NCBI GenBank assembly: GCA_003508835.1
Contig: PUFA01000021.1
Coordinates: forward strand, 7,046,501-7,110,500
Direction of reading: 5' to 3'
From: Eonycteris spelaea
Taxonomy: Eukaryota; Chordata; Mammalia; Chiroptera; Pteropodidae
DNA: 64,000 nt
Of this stretch, positions 47,696 through 60,582 are shown one piece after another; the stretch's first letter is position 1; every line of letters begins with the position of its first letter. A program made the translations under genes and the position numbers. The notes below the pieces were generated by a model. The model was not told the DNA's origin. It saw only the letters and a list, made by a program, of their open reading frames with translations, and ran no database searches.

Positions 47696-48109
47696 TTATT
47701 ATTATTAATCATACCAATAGTAGCTTATAATCCAACCTAACCATCAGTGCTAAAGCTGACAAATAGCCAATGAAGTAATGATAGACTCTAGAATGGATAA
47801 ACATTCTAATAAATATTTGATGAATTAATGCATAGAGGAACCAGAAAGTGAGTCTGAGATGGCAAGAGGAAATAAGTTCTACCTCTGGGGAGAAAAGCAA
47901 TGAAGCACTTAATAGAATCTAGCCTGTGATTATGTGAATTAGAATATTATTTGATAATGTAGACCCCATACTCTTGGCAATTATTATCAAAAACATCAAC
48001 ATAACTATATCTATCATGTAATACACTTCAGTTAATGCTTATTCAATAGTAAGAACACCGAATTACAATGGGGAAAAAATTATTTTATAGATATATATGA
48101 CTGTTAAGG

Positions 48110-48515
48110 GTTAAATTTTAACCTCCAATGTCACACATTGAAATCCTAACCCCCAGGATCTCAGAACGTGACTGTATTTGGTGACAGGGTCCTAAAAAGA
48201 TCATTAAGTGAAAAGAAAGTCATTAACATTAGCCTAATCCAATATGACTGGTGTCTTCAAATAATAATAAGAATAATAAGAATAATTAGAACACGGAGTC
48301 ACATAGAAAGCAGACCACGTGACCACAGAGGGAGAAGATGGCCATCTACAAGCCAAGTGGAGAGGTCTCAGAAGAAATTAACCTAGCCGACGCCTTTATC
48401 TCACCCTTTTAGCCTCCAGAACTGCAAGGAAATACATTTCTGTTATTGTAGCTGCCTATTTAAGCCACCAGGTCTGCGATATCCTATTACAGTATTCTCA
48501 GCAAACTACACAGAC
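48110..48515 (+). mobile_element. ERVL-MaLR LTR (MLT1A/B-like)
   Basis: GAAATCCTAACCCCCAGGAT, GAACGTGACTGTATTTGGTG, AGCCTAATCCAATATGACTG, GATGGCCATCTACAAGCCAA, TAGCCTCCAGAACTGCAAGG and TTCTCAGCAAACTACACAGA are all in order. It is essentially full length with small indels, including a short AATAATAAG expansion. Confidence 0.92.
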
Positions 48516-48519
48516 AGGA

Positions 48520-49605
48520 GCACAGATTCAATATGAGTTTATTGGTCTTCTTTCAGGGGATGTTTTAACCTTAAAAAGAGAGAGAGCTTTCTATTCTTTC
48601 TTACTGCCTTATTGATCCTTCCAAGAAGTCTACTTTAGAACGTGAAGTCTCTTGTATTTCAATTCGAATATGCCTAAATGGTGAAACTCTCCCTACAGAA
48701 CTGTTAATCTCTTTTGTTTAGAGCTATGCCATACGATAACTTCTGCTGGACATGGCTGAGCTTATGAGTTCTCAGACTACATCAAATACACTGAACAATG
48801 CTTTATTTATTGAAATATCTGCATGCATATATTACAGTAGGTTTTTAAAATGGAGCTTACTAGGTCTGCATTAAACTAATGGCTTGCATCATTTTCACAT
48901 AATAGCCCCTCCAAAATCTGTTTTCCAATCCACATGTCATACAATTAGCACATAACATTTGTGAATTTGCGATCAATTTCTTTTGCATTTCTCTACTGAA
49001 CAACACTTGCCATCTGCTGGCTCACTAAAAAATGATCAATCCTTTCAGCCATTTCATTGTGCTTGAGTCTTGCCATCTTTTTGAAAAACTGACAATATAA
49101 ATATTCTACTTCAAATGCCATTAAATAAATCATTATGTGGGAGACAAGGCATTTGCCAGGTTTGAGGTGTTTCGCCTAATTTCCTGATAACTGGAAATAT
49201 ACAACTTTGTGTCCAACTCAATCATATTTTTCAGTGCCTGAGTCAGTGTGTTTATCCATAAGACAAAGGCTGAGGAAAATGCCTCCACTTAAGCCTCTCA
49301 ACCACAGTGAGGTGCATAAAAAAGGTGAGGATGCTGAAACCCAGGAAATGAGGGAACCAAGTAAAAGACTGAGACAAGGATGCAAGGCATGTTCAATGGC
49401 AGTGTTCACACACCTTTGCCTTTCTGAGCTACATGCTCCATTACTATGAAATTGGAGGGTGTAGAGACGTGCCGAACTCTTGTCTGGTCCAAAGAGGGAG
49501 GAATTCAGTATTCAGAAAATGGGAGAGTCTCAAGAAAAAATGTACATAGCGACTAGTAAAGCTTATCACCTCATACCAGGATCTTCTATTGTAGCCTACT
49601 TGTTA
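48520..49605. other. Unannotated sequence
   Basis: No repeat or exon recognised. The 80-codon plus frame at 49207-49449 has no identifiable domain. Confidence 0.35.
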
Positions 49606-49609
49606 AACC

Positions 49610-49790
49610 CAACCCTTCAGGATCAGGCAGGCCTGTGTTCAAATCTTGATGCTGTTACTCTGTTATTAACTAATTTTGGACAACTTACCACTATTTCTTA
49701 ATCCCAATTTTCTCATAGCATTTTTTTGAGCATTAAATTAGATAATCCACTTAATTCCTTATAAATATAACCTGTGCAATAATATTAAAT
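49610..49790 (+). mobile_element. MIR SINE, sense
   Basis: GCAGGCCTGTGTTCAAATCT, AATTTTGGACAACTTACCAC, TAATCCCAATTTTCTCATAG and AGCATTAAATTAGATAATCC follow sense MIR order. Confidence 0.75.
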
Positions 49791-49794
49791 ACTA

Positions 49795-51245
49795 TGGTTA
49801 TCATATTATTACTTTTTTTTAGGCTTCCTCTTAACAATATTTATGGGAGGGATGGCATTCAAACAAGATTAGGTCCTGTTCAGGCACCATTTTATAAGGG
49901 ATTTTTTTCACCCCTCAGCTTACCAATTCAACAATAATTTCACCCAGTTCAGATCTTCTCATAATACACAGGGCAATTATTGTATTGTAGGGCTTACAAA
50001 GACAAGAAAGCATTAGTAGAAAATGCACTCATTCAATAGGGCTCAATATATATTAGATCTAACCATCTAATGCAATTAACGTAAGCAGAAAGAGGTGGGT
50101 AGACACATGTCCCTACAATGCCCAAAGTCACAGGAGCCGCAGCTAATGGTTTTGTGATAGGACAGGGAGGCTCTGCAGCTCATCAACAATCTCATGCCAA
50201 TTACTTTATCAGGAAGTCCTTGCTTATGAGAGGAGAGGATAGAGTCTCTGTCCTCCTAATATTGGTTTCTGCATGTCCTCTGATTCATTACTGCAGCCGA
50301 CACCAACATATCCATGTGAGTCACCCTACCTAATGTAGAATCGGTCACTTCACAATTAGAAATTGCTCATTAACTGCAGGGAAATCTGAGGTCCCTGGGC
50401 TTCTGCAGCACACACGTCATCAGAGTCACTGCTCTGGCTCTAGAAAGTTCTCTGCTTTCTCTTTCATATGCCAGGGAAGCCCTAGGATCGGGGGAGGGGT
50501 GTCACTCTCCACCAATGTGCATTCATGCTGTGGATTTGTTGTTAACGAACCTGTATAAAAACACCTAGAAAAAAATATTTATTATGTACTTCTTAGTGGC
50601 TTTAGACAGGAAAAAGGATAACTTCAAACCTAATAAATATTAGCACATCGGTCGTATACGTGCCATGGTGGTCGGTCTCTAGATTATTCGGCTGCCGGAG
50701 CAGAAATATTTCTCTTTACCATTTCTCTGGCCAGTTACACATAATGATTCTGTACCTCTTTGTGTAAACCTTTCATTTACGCTTGTTTTACTCCAAATAA
50801 AAATTTCTTCTAAAGTTTCATGATAAGATCCGAGGTGGCACTTTCCACTTAGTGCCTTCAAAGAATTGAGCAAGAGATGGCTGAGCTGTCTCATTCTGCT
50901 ACGACAAAACTAAAACACTCATCATCCATAACTGTCCTTTCAGTGTGGCCCAACCTAACACAGCTACCAGAAAGCCTGTTTGAATTACAGTAAGTGACAC
51001 CTACTGCTTCCCTTCAATATACTCACCCGGACCTCTCCAAGGTACCCATTCATTTGTCCTGAGCTGTATTAGACATTTGTCAACATCTCCAGATCAGGGC
51101 ATATAACAACGACAAAAAAACAAAAAAACAAAAACTAAAAGAAAGGTAGAAACTTTCGAGGCCAAGGGGAATGGTAACCTGCAGTTATTTATTCTCTGCA
51201 CAAAAAAAGAACATGCCAGTTTACATGTAATCTCACCGCTTTTCT
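49795..51245. other. Unannotated sequence
   Basis: No credible exon. Short frames at 50118-50333 (plus) and 50679-50894 (minus) lack recognisable features. No interspersed repeat is confidently recognised. Confidence 0.35.
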
Positions 51246-51249
51246 CTTT

Positions 51250-51755
51250 CTATAGTTTACCAATGCTACTGTGACAAATTACCACAAATTTGTGGTGTAA
51301 AACAATACAAATTAACTTTCTTACAGTTCCGCAGATCAGATGTCTAAAACGGGTCTCACAGGGCTAAAATCAAAGTGCTGGCAGGGTGCATCCTGTCTGG
51401 AAGCTGTAGAGTAAATCCCTTCCTCACCTTCCCTATCTCCGAAGGGCCATCCACATTCCTTGGTTCAGGACTCCTTCCTCTACTTTCAAAGCCAGTAATA
51501 ATGGGCCGAATCCCTCTCAAGCCTCTAACTATGTGTCTTGGTCTTTTCTGCCTCTCCCGCATCCCCTTTCAAGGACCTTTGCTTGTGATTACATTTCAAC
51601 CCACCTGCATAACCAGGATCATCTCCCTATTTCAGGTCAGCTGATGAGCAATCTTAATTCCATCTGCAACCTTCATTCTCCTTTGCCTTGTAACCTAACA
51701 TATCCATGGGTTCCGGGAATTGGGATGTAGACCTGTTTGGGGTATAAGGGACGTT
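51250..51755 (-). mobile_element. MaLR/ERVL-type LTR, antisense
   Basis: Antisense LTR order: TGACAAATTACCACAAATTT, GGTGTAAAACAATACAAATT, TTTCTTACAGTTCCGCAGAT, GTGCTGGCAGGGTGCATCCT, CAACCCACCTGCATAACCAG, ATTCCATCTGCAACCTTCAT, GGGTTCCGGGAATTGGGATG. The plus-strand 89-codon and minus-strand 68-codon frames here are shadows. Confidence 0.78.
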
Positions 51756-51759
51756 ATGT

Positions 51760-53375
51760 GTCTGATTAATTATTTTAAGAGTTTAAGAAGTTTTGACCTC
51801 TATTCTAGGGAGAAAAGGCACAAAGAGTTTTATCTACAATGAGCAAACTATTTCAAAACACAGTGCAGAGAGGTCTGGTTCCTTTTCTAATTGTCTTTGG
51901 ATAGAAGTGGTTTATAGAGACAAAGTCAAGTTGTAATTTCATTTCTTCAATGATGGTGGTTTCAATGAGCTGATTGCTCCCTATAACAATATTAAGTATC
52001 AACTCATTCGTAAGTTTTTAAATGTTTTCTCCAAGGAACTTTGCAAAATTTTAATAATCGCAAACTCCTGATAATTGCACTAATGTGAAATTCTTATTTT
52101 TAAGAAAGTAATAAGTTTTGGTGTGACTTGCTTGAGAACAATAATTTATCAAAGCTTATTTCTATCTTCTTTCAAAAAAAAATGTTTTTTAATCCTTTAA
52201 AAATGTTTATTTTCCAGAGAGTCTGAGTGAAGCTTTTCCATAAGAAAAACTTTAAAATGCACCAAAATTACTACAGTCCTTCTGAACGATAGCATATACT
52301 ATGGCATGAAATCTATAGGCAAAGACTGAGGTTTCTAGAAAGAAGCATAAGTGCATAACATTTAGAAATCTATACTTACTGGGAAATTTTAATTTTGAAG
52401 ATAAAAAGGAAATTGTGAATTATATTAAAATACTGAGGATTAGAAGTCTAATTCAAACCAGAAGCATATGAAATTCAAATGTGTCATTGCTAATCACTCT
52501 TTGTGCATATGCATTGAATGTTTTCCCAGAAGCTTCATGGTTTGAAGAGAAATTCTGAAGATTCAAAATTAAATCCTCCCTTATTCCCCAACTGCCACCC
52601 TGCAGTAGTATAGCCAGGCTAACGAATTTGAGCTCAGTAACTTGACCTTATCAATACTCCCAAAATAAAATTAGTAGTCTTACTCTCATATGATCTTAGT
52701 GTACAATTTGAAAGAAACAGGTAATATTGCTTTGGTATCTACTAGACTATTTTCTATATTAAAGTAAAACCTATAGAAGGTTAAGTGGCACATCTAGAAA
52801 AAAAATATTTGTACTCTTTTCCTACACTTAACGAAGTGATAGGACATTTCCCACTTTTTCCTCAACACCTATTTCATTCATGCCTGATACTTATCCAAAT
52901 GAAAAATATATCTTTGAGTTAAGTATTGTCCTCCAAGGAGTATCCCTTTTCAAGTGAAATAATCCTAAAATTGTATGATACAATCATAAGACAAATGATA
53001 GTAATGTTAACAATTAAAATTTACTAAATGGTTATCATATAACTGGCAGTATGTTAACATAAAAACCGTATCACTGGATCTTCCCCATTTTCCCTGTGAG
53101 ACAAATTTCTTTGAGTTTCTTGGTTGCAAACAACAGACTGGTTATTTAACTGGTTTAATAGGCAGCTAGGTTCATAGAAACCACTTAAGGAGGGTAAAAC
53201 TGAAAATACTGTGTAAAACTTCTTTAAAAACATACTTTTAAACTATTAATGAGCTGGTGGGAAGCAAAAATAAAAAACAAATCCCTTCTAATTCATCATC
53301 AGTAGTCAATGTTGATGACAGGATTTATGGTGAACCCTAGTAACATAAAAATTATTTACAAAGGGACACAGGTAC
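51760..53375. other. Unannotated AT-rich sequence
   Basis: No exon recognised. A faint antisense MIR-like patch may occur at about 53010-53110. The rest looks single-copy. Confidence 0.35.
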
Positions 53376-53531
53376 AGAAAAGAAGGAAGGAAGGAAGGAA
53401 GGAAGGAAGGAAGGAAGGAAGGAAGGAAGGAAGGAAGGAAAGAGAAATGGATGGAGGAAAGGGAGGAAGGGAGGGAAGGAGAGAAGGAGGGAAGGGTGGG
53501 GGGGAAGAGAGAGCGAGAGAGAAAGAAAGAA
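53376..53531 (+). repeat. (GGAA)n microsatellite and extended polypurine tract
   Basis: About 14-15 GGAA units (53383-53440) are followed by about 90 further bases of almost pure purine (GGGAGG, GAGAGA, GAAAGA types) with only a few T interruptions. It can form triplex (H-DNA), and tandem GGAA is a binding platform for ETS factors. Frames reading EGRKEGRK or FLPSFLPS are artefacts. Confidence 0.97.
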
Positions 53532-53639
53532 TTGGGAAAAAAAAACATAGCACTTATTGCCCACTTATGTGTCTTCACAGAAACCTCACATTAATCTACT
53601 GATTAATTTGTGTATAGACAAATTATTAGAATTAATAAT

Positions 53640-54332
53640 ATTTTAATAAGAATCTACAAAATGACATTCTATCTGGATATTCACATGCAAAGATGGTGGA
53701 TCTTTACACTATATATAAACATTAACTCGAAATAGATCAATAAATTTAAGAGCTAAAACTATGAAACTCTTAGAAGAAAACATTGAAGAAAAGTCTTCAT
53801 GACTTTAAATTTGCAGCAATTTTATGAATAAGACACACACACAAAAAGCACAAACAATAAAAGAAAAAATAGATAAACTGATAAATTGGACTAAATTAAA
53901 ATTAAAAACTTTTGTGCATCAAAGGATATGATCGACAGAGTGAAAAATCAACCCATAGAATAAGAGAAACTATGTACAAATTATATATCTGATAAAGGGT
54001 TAATATCCAGAATGCATAAACAATGCATACAATTCAGGAAGAACAAAACATAATAATCTCATTTAAAAATAAGCAAAGGATTAAAATAGACATTTTCCCA
54101 AAGATATGTAAATGGTCAATAAACATATGACAGGATGCTCAACATTATTAGTCATTAGGAAATGTAAATCAAAAGCATAATTAGATACTACGCACACCTT
54201 TTAGGGTGGCTATAATTTTTTTTAAACTGATGAGCACGTGTAGAAAGCAGAACCCCTGTGCACTGCTGGGGTGGCGTGAAACGGTGCAGCTGCTGTGGAA
54301 AACAGTTCTGTGGTTCTACAGCAAGTTACAAA
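53640..54332 (+). mobile_element. L1 LINE, 3' part of ORF2, sense
   Basis: GCTAAAACTATGAAACTCTT, GAAGAAAACATTGAAGAAAA, TTTGTGCATCAAAGGATATG, CTGATAAAGGGTTAATATCC, CAAAGATATGTAAATGGTCA and CTGCTGTGGAAAACAGTTCT are sequential L1 ORF2 landmarks. It is truncated at both ends and carries many indels. Confidence 0.92.
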
Positions 54333-54334
54333 CA

Positions 54335-57300
54335 GAAGCCAGAATTTGCTTGTTGGGTTTTACTGGGGTTTTTTTTCTGCCACCATAGAAACACTGCCTT
54401 TGGGATATTGGTATGTGAAAACATGGTGCCTTCTTTAAAATTCTTTTTATATATACACATTTAAAAATTTAGTAATTACAGAAAAAAAGAATCATTTGTA
54501 TCATCTGTTATGCAATATGTCATCTTACACACATATATGTCCATATGTACATAAATATGTGTGTGTTATTGGCACATATTATTGGGCACAAAGTGATTAA
54601 TAGTAGCTTCTAGACAAGCACAACTTGGTGATGGTAGTGGTGCCACCCTGTAAGCATTGTAAGGCACGTAAATTTTGTTTTCCTCAACATAATCACATAC
54701 ATGGGAGGTCTGGTCCCTGCAGAGAAGATGCAGAAAGAGCACACCTTTGAGTTAGAGAGTGGCAACGACCCACAGCTTCAGCCAGATTTTCAACCGAACA
54801 CCATGGAGGCAAGCCAACACTTTGCATGGAAACCAATTACTAAAGGCTCATGAAACTCAAACTGGACTACAGGCAAATTCATGAGCAAAAAATTAATGCT
54901 CTGTAGAAAGAGATCCACAACATGACACCAGCATCTTCATGCAGATCACATATTATGACAAAGGAATAGTATGGACCACATGGACAAGCTCCTCCTCCAA
55001 CGTTATCCCCAGATAGGAGAAACTGGGCAATGTTGTTAGGGCTGACTGCACAGCTTTTTTTGTTCCCTTGAACATAAACATGAGTGACAAAGGCCATGTC
55101 GTTCAATTATGTAATGAAGACAGCATTGCACATCACACGAGCAAAGCCTCTTAAAGTGAAGTTATTAGAGTTAATTAGACACAGAAATAACAAATGGATC
55201 TTTCTGATGAGTATCAACTTACTAACATCTTTCCACTTAGACTCAGCAATAACTAACCTCTTTCAGTCATACAAAATGACACCAGCTAACGGCAAACCTC
55301 ATTCTCATTTATGACAATTTCAGAAAGAAAAATTGCACAATATTAGAGTTATATAGACAAATAGATAAATTCCATCTGAGGCTAAGTTTACTGGAAATAT
55401 TTTCCAAAAGAATGGGAAAATCAATATTTTAAAAATAGTTTCTACAGAAGTATTGCAACAACTAGTTAAAACAAGTACATTTATTTTAGCTTCTCTATTA
55501 AAAATTAAAATTGTAGGGTGGTAATTTTACATATGTAAGTACATATGTAATAAGCTGAAATAGATGTAAGCTCTATGTAAGACTTTGTGTCACATGGAGA
55601 GAATTCTGGAAGACCTCATTTGGTTAAACTATGTCTTCAGTTGAAATAACACATTCTCTGTAAATTACGAAAAAAATAATCATTAAAAAACCAGATCATG
55701 TTCACCATCTGAGTTTGCATCCCCATTCCTCAGGGTATCTATCAATGTGAGTCTCATTAAATATAAGTTTTACATAAAAACTGAAAGCCAGTATGGCTTA
55801 GAATGTGTTTAAGATATGAAGCATGTTGAGTCTTCCTCATGAATATGTCTGATTTTCACTGATTTGGGGAAAAGGCGACAGTGAACTCTCACTCTACACA
55901 GGTATCTAATTTTTATCAACAGCCCTCAAGGTGTGTGGCTGAGGGGAATCATAGCACGGAGGAAGAAAATACTATTACGCTGCTTTGTAGCTCACCTGTG
56001 CTACTATCATGAAATACGCTTAGCTGAGTGGCCTTTTGCCCCTTACAAAGTGAAGATAAGTCCAGCTTTGCTGACAGCAGAGCCAGGTAAAGATTCAGAC
56101 CACTATCTTACTTATCTTTTCCAGAAAATCTCGTTAGGTAAATGCCAGTTGGGTGGGTTTAGGTGACAATGGATGGCCAACAGATTTCAGATATCTCATC
56201 TCTTCCTAGCACAGAAGAAGTGTGCGATATAATTTTGAAAAGGCATCATTACTGAGAGTGAGTTTTTTATATGATATTGTGAAATAAATGCCAAAAAGGT
56301 GTGGTAAGAGGACAAAGGGGGTAAACAGTCATAGTTAGAACAGCAAGCGTGGGAGACAACTGGGAGGTAGACAAAAACTACTGTAATAGAACCTGGGCTG
56401 AGTTGCCACCTCCTGACCAGTGTGCTCTAATCTATAGTGAGGCTACCACCCCGAGTTAACATCCGTGAATGACTGACATGTTTGCATTCAGCACAGACTC
56501 CCTATAATCTCTTTAATCAGAAGTGCATCTGGTTATCCAGTCTTAAAGAAAGGACAATAATGGGTTAACTGAGAATTGGCAGTAGGGATCTTCCCTTGGA
56601 AGTGCATCTGTCATGGACCCTCCATGGAGGAAAATTCTGAGAAGGGCTGTTTTGGAGAATGGATATCCTGGTTAGGGCCCCTGAGGACTGTTTGCTTTTT
56701 CTGTCATAGAGCACCATAGAATTGAAGTCATATAGAATTCTATACACATTACATGGCCATATCAGACTCTACACAAACAAATGCTGCATCCAGATAATTA
56801 TATGCATGTCCTAATAATCCATCACAATGCACTTCATATGTCAGTTATGAACAAGGGGGTAGAGAGGAGGCTGTGGGAAGACAGTTAAGGTGTCCAAGGA
56901 AACAGAAGTGCAGAGTAAAGAAAATAAAATGGAGAGGACCTTAAGGTGAGCCAACGTCAGGCTTGATGGCCAGAAAGGAAAACAAAGACAGCACCTGAGC
57001 CTACTAGGTAAGGCTCCATTAGGGCCCGATGGTACCACTCTGTGGTACAGCCATGGGCTGTAAGAAAATTAGGCTAAAGCAAAACAGAAGATGCCTCTCC
57101 ATAGAACTGGAAGAGGTGGTACAGATACAGATGATAAGGGATAAAAAGGATCAAAAGAGTGCCCCATCCAAGAGTACCATACCTTTGGGGAAGCAAAGTT
57201 CCATTACGGTTACATGGAGAATATATCTTTATATTTAAATACATCTTTGTGAAAGCCTGTGAAAACAGGATGAGAAGTTATAAATAGGACAATTTTTCAG

Positions 57301-57725
57301 GAAAACGAGAGTGACAGGGCTGGGAAAGAATGTGGGGTACAATTAAAAAGGCCAGGGCTACAAGGGAAGGCACCGAGAATCTCGAGGCTCTGCTCATTGT
57401 CTCACACAGTTGTTAATGACTTGGTGGGTTACTTATGCTTGACACATCCATTGTAAAGGGGACAACTGAAGAGAGCAGTAATTAATCAAAAAATTAAGGT
57501 ACAGTGGCACCTGGGACGTGTCTAAGTGTAGAGCATCCTTTCAATTCCTAAGTCCCCAGCAGACAATTACCAACCCATGTTATACTTTCTTCTGCCTTCT
57601 TTTCTTCCAACTGTTTGAGTCATTTATTCTCATCACAGATGCATTTTGTCCCTATTCCTTCTGATTCCTTTTTCCCCTACCCATTCTATCACTCAATCTT
57701 TCTTTCAAGAAGTTGTAAGTTTCAT
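54335..57725. other. Long repeat-poor stretch
   Basis: About 3.4 kb with no confidently recognised repeat and no credible exon. Short frames at 54879-55106, 55084-55314, 55933-56166 and 57029-57238 show no protein family signature. Confidence 0.38.
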
Positions 57726-57729
57726 CGGG

Positions 57730-57975
57730 TGTTCCCATAGACTAATTTGCTGCATCAGATTTTGGAGGACATGACAGCCAGAAGGGAAGCCCAGTGGCAC
57801 CAGATCGACTCACTGCTGACTCCTGAGATGCTTTATTCTAAGACTGGACACTTCTGTCTTCATCAAAAGATCACTCGAAAGAAATATATTTTTATTTATC
57901 CCAAAAGGAACAGGGTTCTGGCATTGACTTGTGGACAGCTCTATCCCATTGAGCAAAAAAAAAAAAAAAAAAAAA
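57730..57975 (+). other. Possible short retrocopy ending in A21
   Basis: An open frame from 57747 (start MLHQILEDMTARRE) runs about 70 codons into an A21 run at 57955-57975. A transcript-like segment with a poly(A) tail suggests retroposition. There is no AATAAA close before the tail, no flanking duplication I can see and no recognised parent protein, so the A-run may be incidental. Confidence 0.25.
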
Positions 57976-58895
57976 GTTTGACCAAATGGGGTTAGAAGAT
58001 AAAGGGGTCAGATGGCCAGATTAGAAAAGATTCTTAGATGTAGATATTAGAATCCCCACCTCATTAGCTTAAGCAGAAAGAGATTAACTAAACAACATAG
58101 GTAGCTCACAGACTTTCCCGAAGGTTCAAGAACCACACTGGGAGGTTATACAGCTAGCTTAGATGCCCAAGTCACGTTGGCCGACTATGGTAGTGGAGTC
58201 TGGTTGCTGATGTCAGTGGCACGGGTGCTTGAGCTTGATGCTGGGTGGCAAATTCCTCTGCCAGGACCTCTGTGAATGCTACATTGAAAAGACAGATGTC
58301 TCAACCGCACGGATTTCTCCTACCCTAGCTCACTATCTTCTAAAGTGAAACTTTGGTCATATGCTTCTAAATGATGGAGCTCAGGTGATGTGTTCAGCCA
58401 CATTTGCAAAGTAAGTGGGAAAACAAGTTCCCGGCTCCTACCTTAAGGACGTGGAACTCATAAAATGGAAAAGTCACACATAGGAGAGGCATCCAGTGGT
58501 TCTAGGTATTTAAAAATGTATAGAAAAGTGTCTACTAGAGTAAGGGAGCTTTAAATAAATACTTCAAGGCTCTTTAAATGCTAACAAAAATAACAAAATG
58601 TTTATCAAATACCAGTACTTACCATTGTTTTCTAGTTGGTCTCTCTAATGGTACCCTATGCATATATTTGACAAAGTGTGTACAGGTTTTAACATCCGTA
58701 ACAACCAAAGTAGTCCTCTCGCAAATCCAGCTTGTCTTTTAAAGCTGTTACTGGGCTTGGAGACCCTCTGAGTCAGACACTTCATTTGATATGCTCACCG
58801 AGACTGAGGTAATTGGCAAAGATGACCCACTCAGTTGCAGAGCTGAAATTGCAATGACGCAATTATGCGTGCTCGACATGACCACGCATTGGCTT
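57976..58895. other. Unannotated sequence
   Basis: The part at 58030-58450 has the texture of a decayed interspersed repeat (TTAAGCAGAAAGAGATTAAC, CACTGGGAGGTTATACAGCT), but I cannot name a family. No exon is recognised. Confidence 0.3.
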
Positions 58896-58899
58896 CGCT

Positions 58900-59390
58900 C
58901 TGGCTTCACATCCAGGTTTCGTCAGTGTGACTATTGGATTCAATTTCCATTTCTTCAGCTCTCTAATCCCCCAATTCCCTGTTATTTAGGTGACCATCCT
59001 ACTCAAATCTATACCATTTGCTCTTCGCACAACCAGTTCTCTCTCTAACCAAGTGTGATCTGTACCGGGCCCCAAATTGTCCAAACACTTCTACTTTTGG
59101 GTCTTGGTTTATGCTGTTTCCTTTGCTTAGACTATCCTCCCAGATTTTCTGATTGAAAAGGATCTACTAGTTCATAAAAGATAAATCAAGTATAAGTTTA
59201 AATCTATTCCAACACACTAAATGTGTGTGTTTATGTGTATTACACTATATTTCTATTATTCACTTATACATATGCCTCCTTCTTCCCTGTGCCGGTAGCA
59301 CTGTCTTATTATTCTTTTAATCCCTGATCATCAAAATATTGCTTTATCCATGGGGCCCCATTAAAAGTTTGCTGAGTGAATAACTCTCTC
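58900..59390 (-). mobile_element. L2 LINE fragment, antisense
   Basis: CTTTCCTTTGCTTAGACTAT-type texture and the run TGTTTCCTTTGCTTAGACTA, CCTCCCAGATTTTCTGATTG, then ATGGGGCCCCATTAAAAGTT and TTTGCTGAGTGAATAAC follow antisense L2 order. It is diverged and the boundaries are soft. Confidence 0.5.
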
Positions 59391-59394
59391 TTTC

Positions 59395-60580
59395 AGTTCA
59401 TCTTATACGTGAAACACTCTCATAACAAGATTGAGTAAGTGAATACATAATATTAAATATTTTGTTAATGTGATTTTTGAAACATCTTAACTAACATGTC
59501 AAGGAGTGTTAGAACAGGCTTTTAGTATGCCTAATTTCTAGGGACATCATAATTTGGGGCTAACTTTCAAACATTGCCAATAGCCTTGGTTGAATTATTA
59601 AAATATAGTTTATTGTGTAAATCTGAGATATCTGAAGACTATATTTCAGTTAATTTTTTGATAAAACCAGTATATACCCCAAAATCTTATAACGGGAATC
59701 CAGTACGCATTTTAAAACTAAGGTTTTTGTATCCATACTATGGATGAATGAAACACACGAGTTAATTAATGAAGCAAGCTCTTGATAAAAATTTAGTTGG
59801 AGAGCTTACTGAGTCAACTTTTCTGTTCCAGTTTGATTCAATAGTCATATTGCAAAATAAAAGAGGTTAAATCTTCCAGGAGCAAATTAAGATTACAAAG
59901 AAAATAACTTTGATATTTCTAGTGCAGGTCTCTCAAAGAGTCGTTAAATATTATTTCACCAGGTAATAGTCTGTCAACTGTTGGACAAAAATTTGACATA
60001 TAAGAGTTTATAAGTATCACTGACCTAAAGCCCTGTATTCCCATAAAAATTTTCTCACATCACTGTCTGCATTCTCTAGAATTTAAAGAATAGCAAGTAA
60101 AAATCCCCAGCGTGCAGCCCATTCCTATCAAACAGGAAATCTGTGAAGGTCTGGCAGGCTTTTACCTTGATGCCTTTAACTCAAAAGTTGATTGTAAAAG
60201 GTTTGAATGGAGCTCGATGTTAAATTAATGACTGTATTCATCACACCAAAGGGCTTTTTTCAATTAAGGAGAATTCAGGACTGTCTGGATTTTTAAAAAT
60301 GTAACCTTTTCATCCCACCTTTCAAGGTCACGCTTGGGTTTTCAAAAACATGTTAAGCTTTACCATCTTTCTAATATGAGAACGGAGGCAAGAGGTAAAA
60401 GATAAGATGAATTTAGACAGAGGTCAGTTGGCTGAAAACGACTTGGTTTGCCCACTGAGGAGCAGAAAGTTACTCCTGGCTTCTGATTTAATTTAGACTA
60501 TAATGGAAGCAGCTATAGAAGGAAGGGGAGGTCTGAAATCTTTAAAGATTAAAGAGGCTAACATTTTAAAATACCTTTAA
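59395..60580. other. Repeat-poor stretch, candidate conserved non-coding block
   Basis: No repeat or open frame of note. The part around 60130-60370 is homogeneous single-copy-looking sequence with several TTAATT, CAATTA and CTTTCAAGGTCA-type motifs. The last resembles a nuclear-receptor half-site (AAGGTCA). Confidence 0.3.
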
Positions 60581-60582
60581 TG

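Noticed and set aside
53383..53440. CRISPR-like regular repeats
   Set aside because: Four-base microsatellite with no spacers; mammalian context.
53306..53602. Four overlapping frames with EGRK or LPSF repeats
   Set aside because: Artefacts of the GGAA/polypurine microsatellite.
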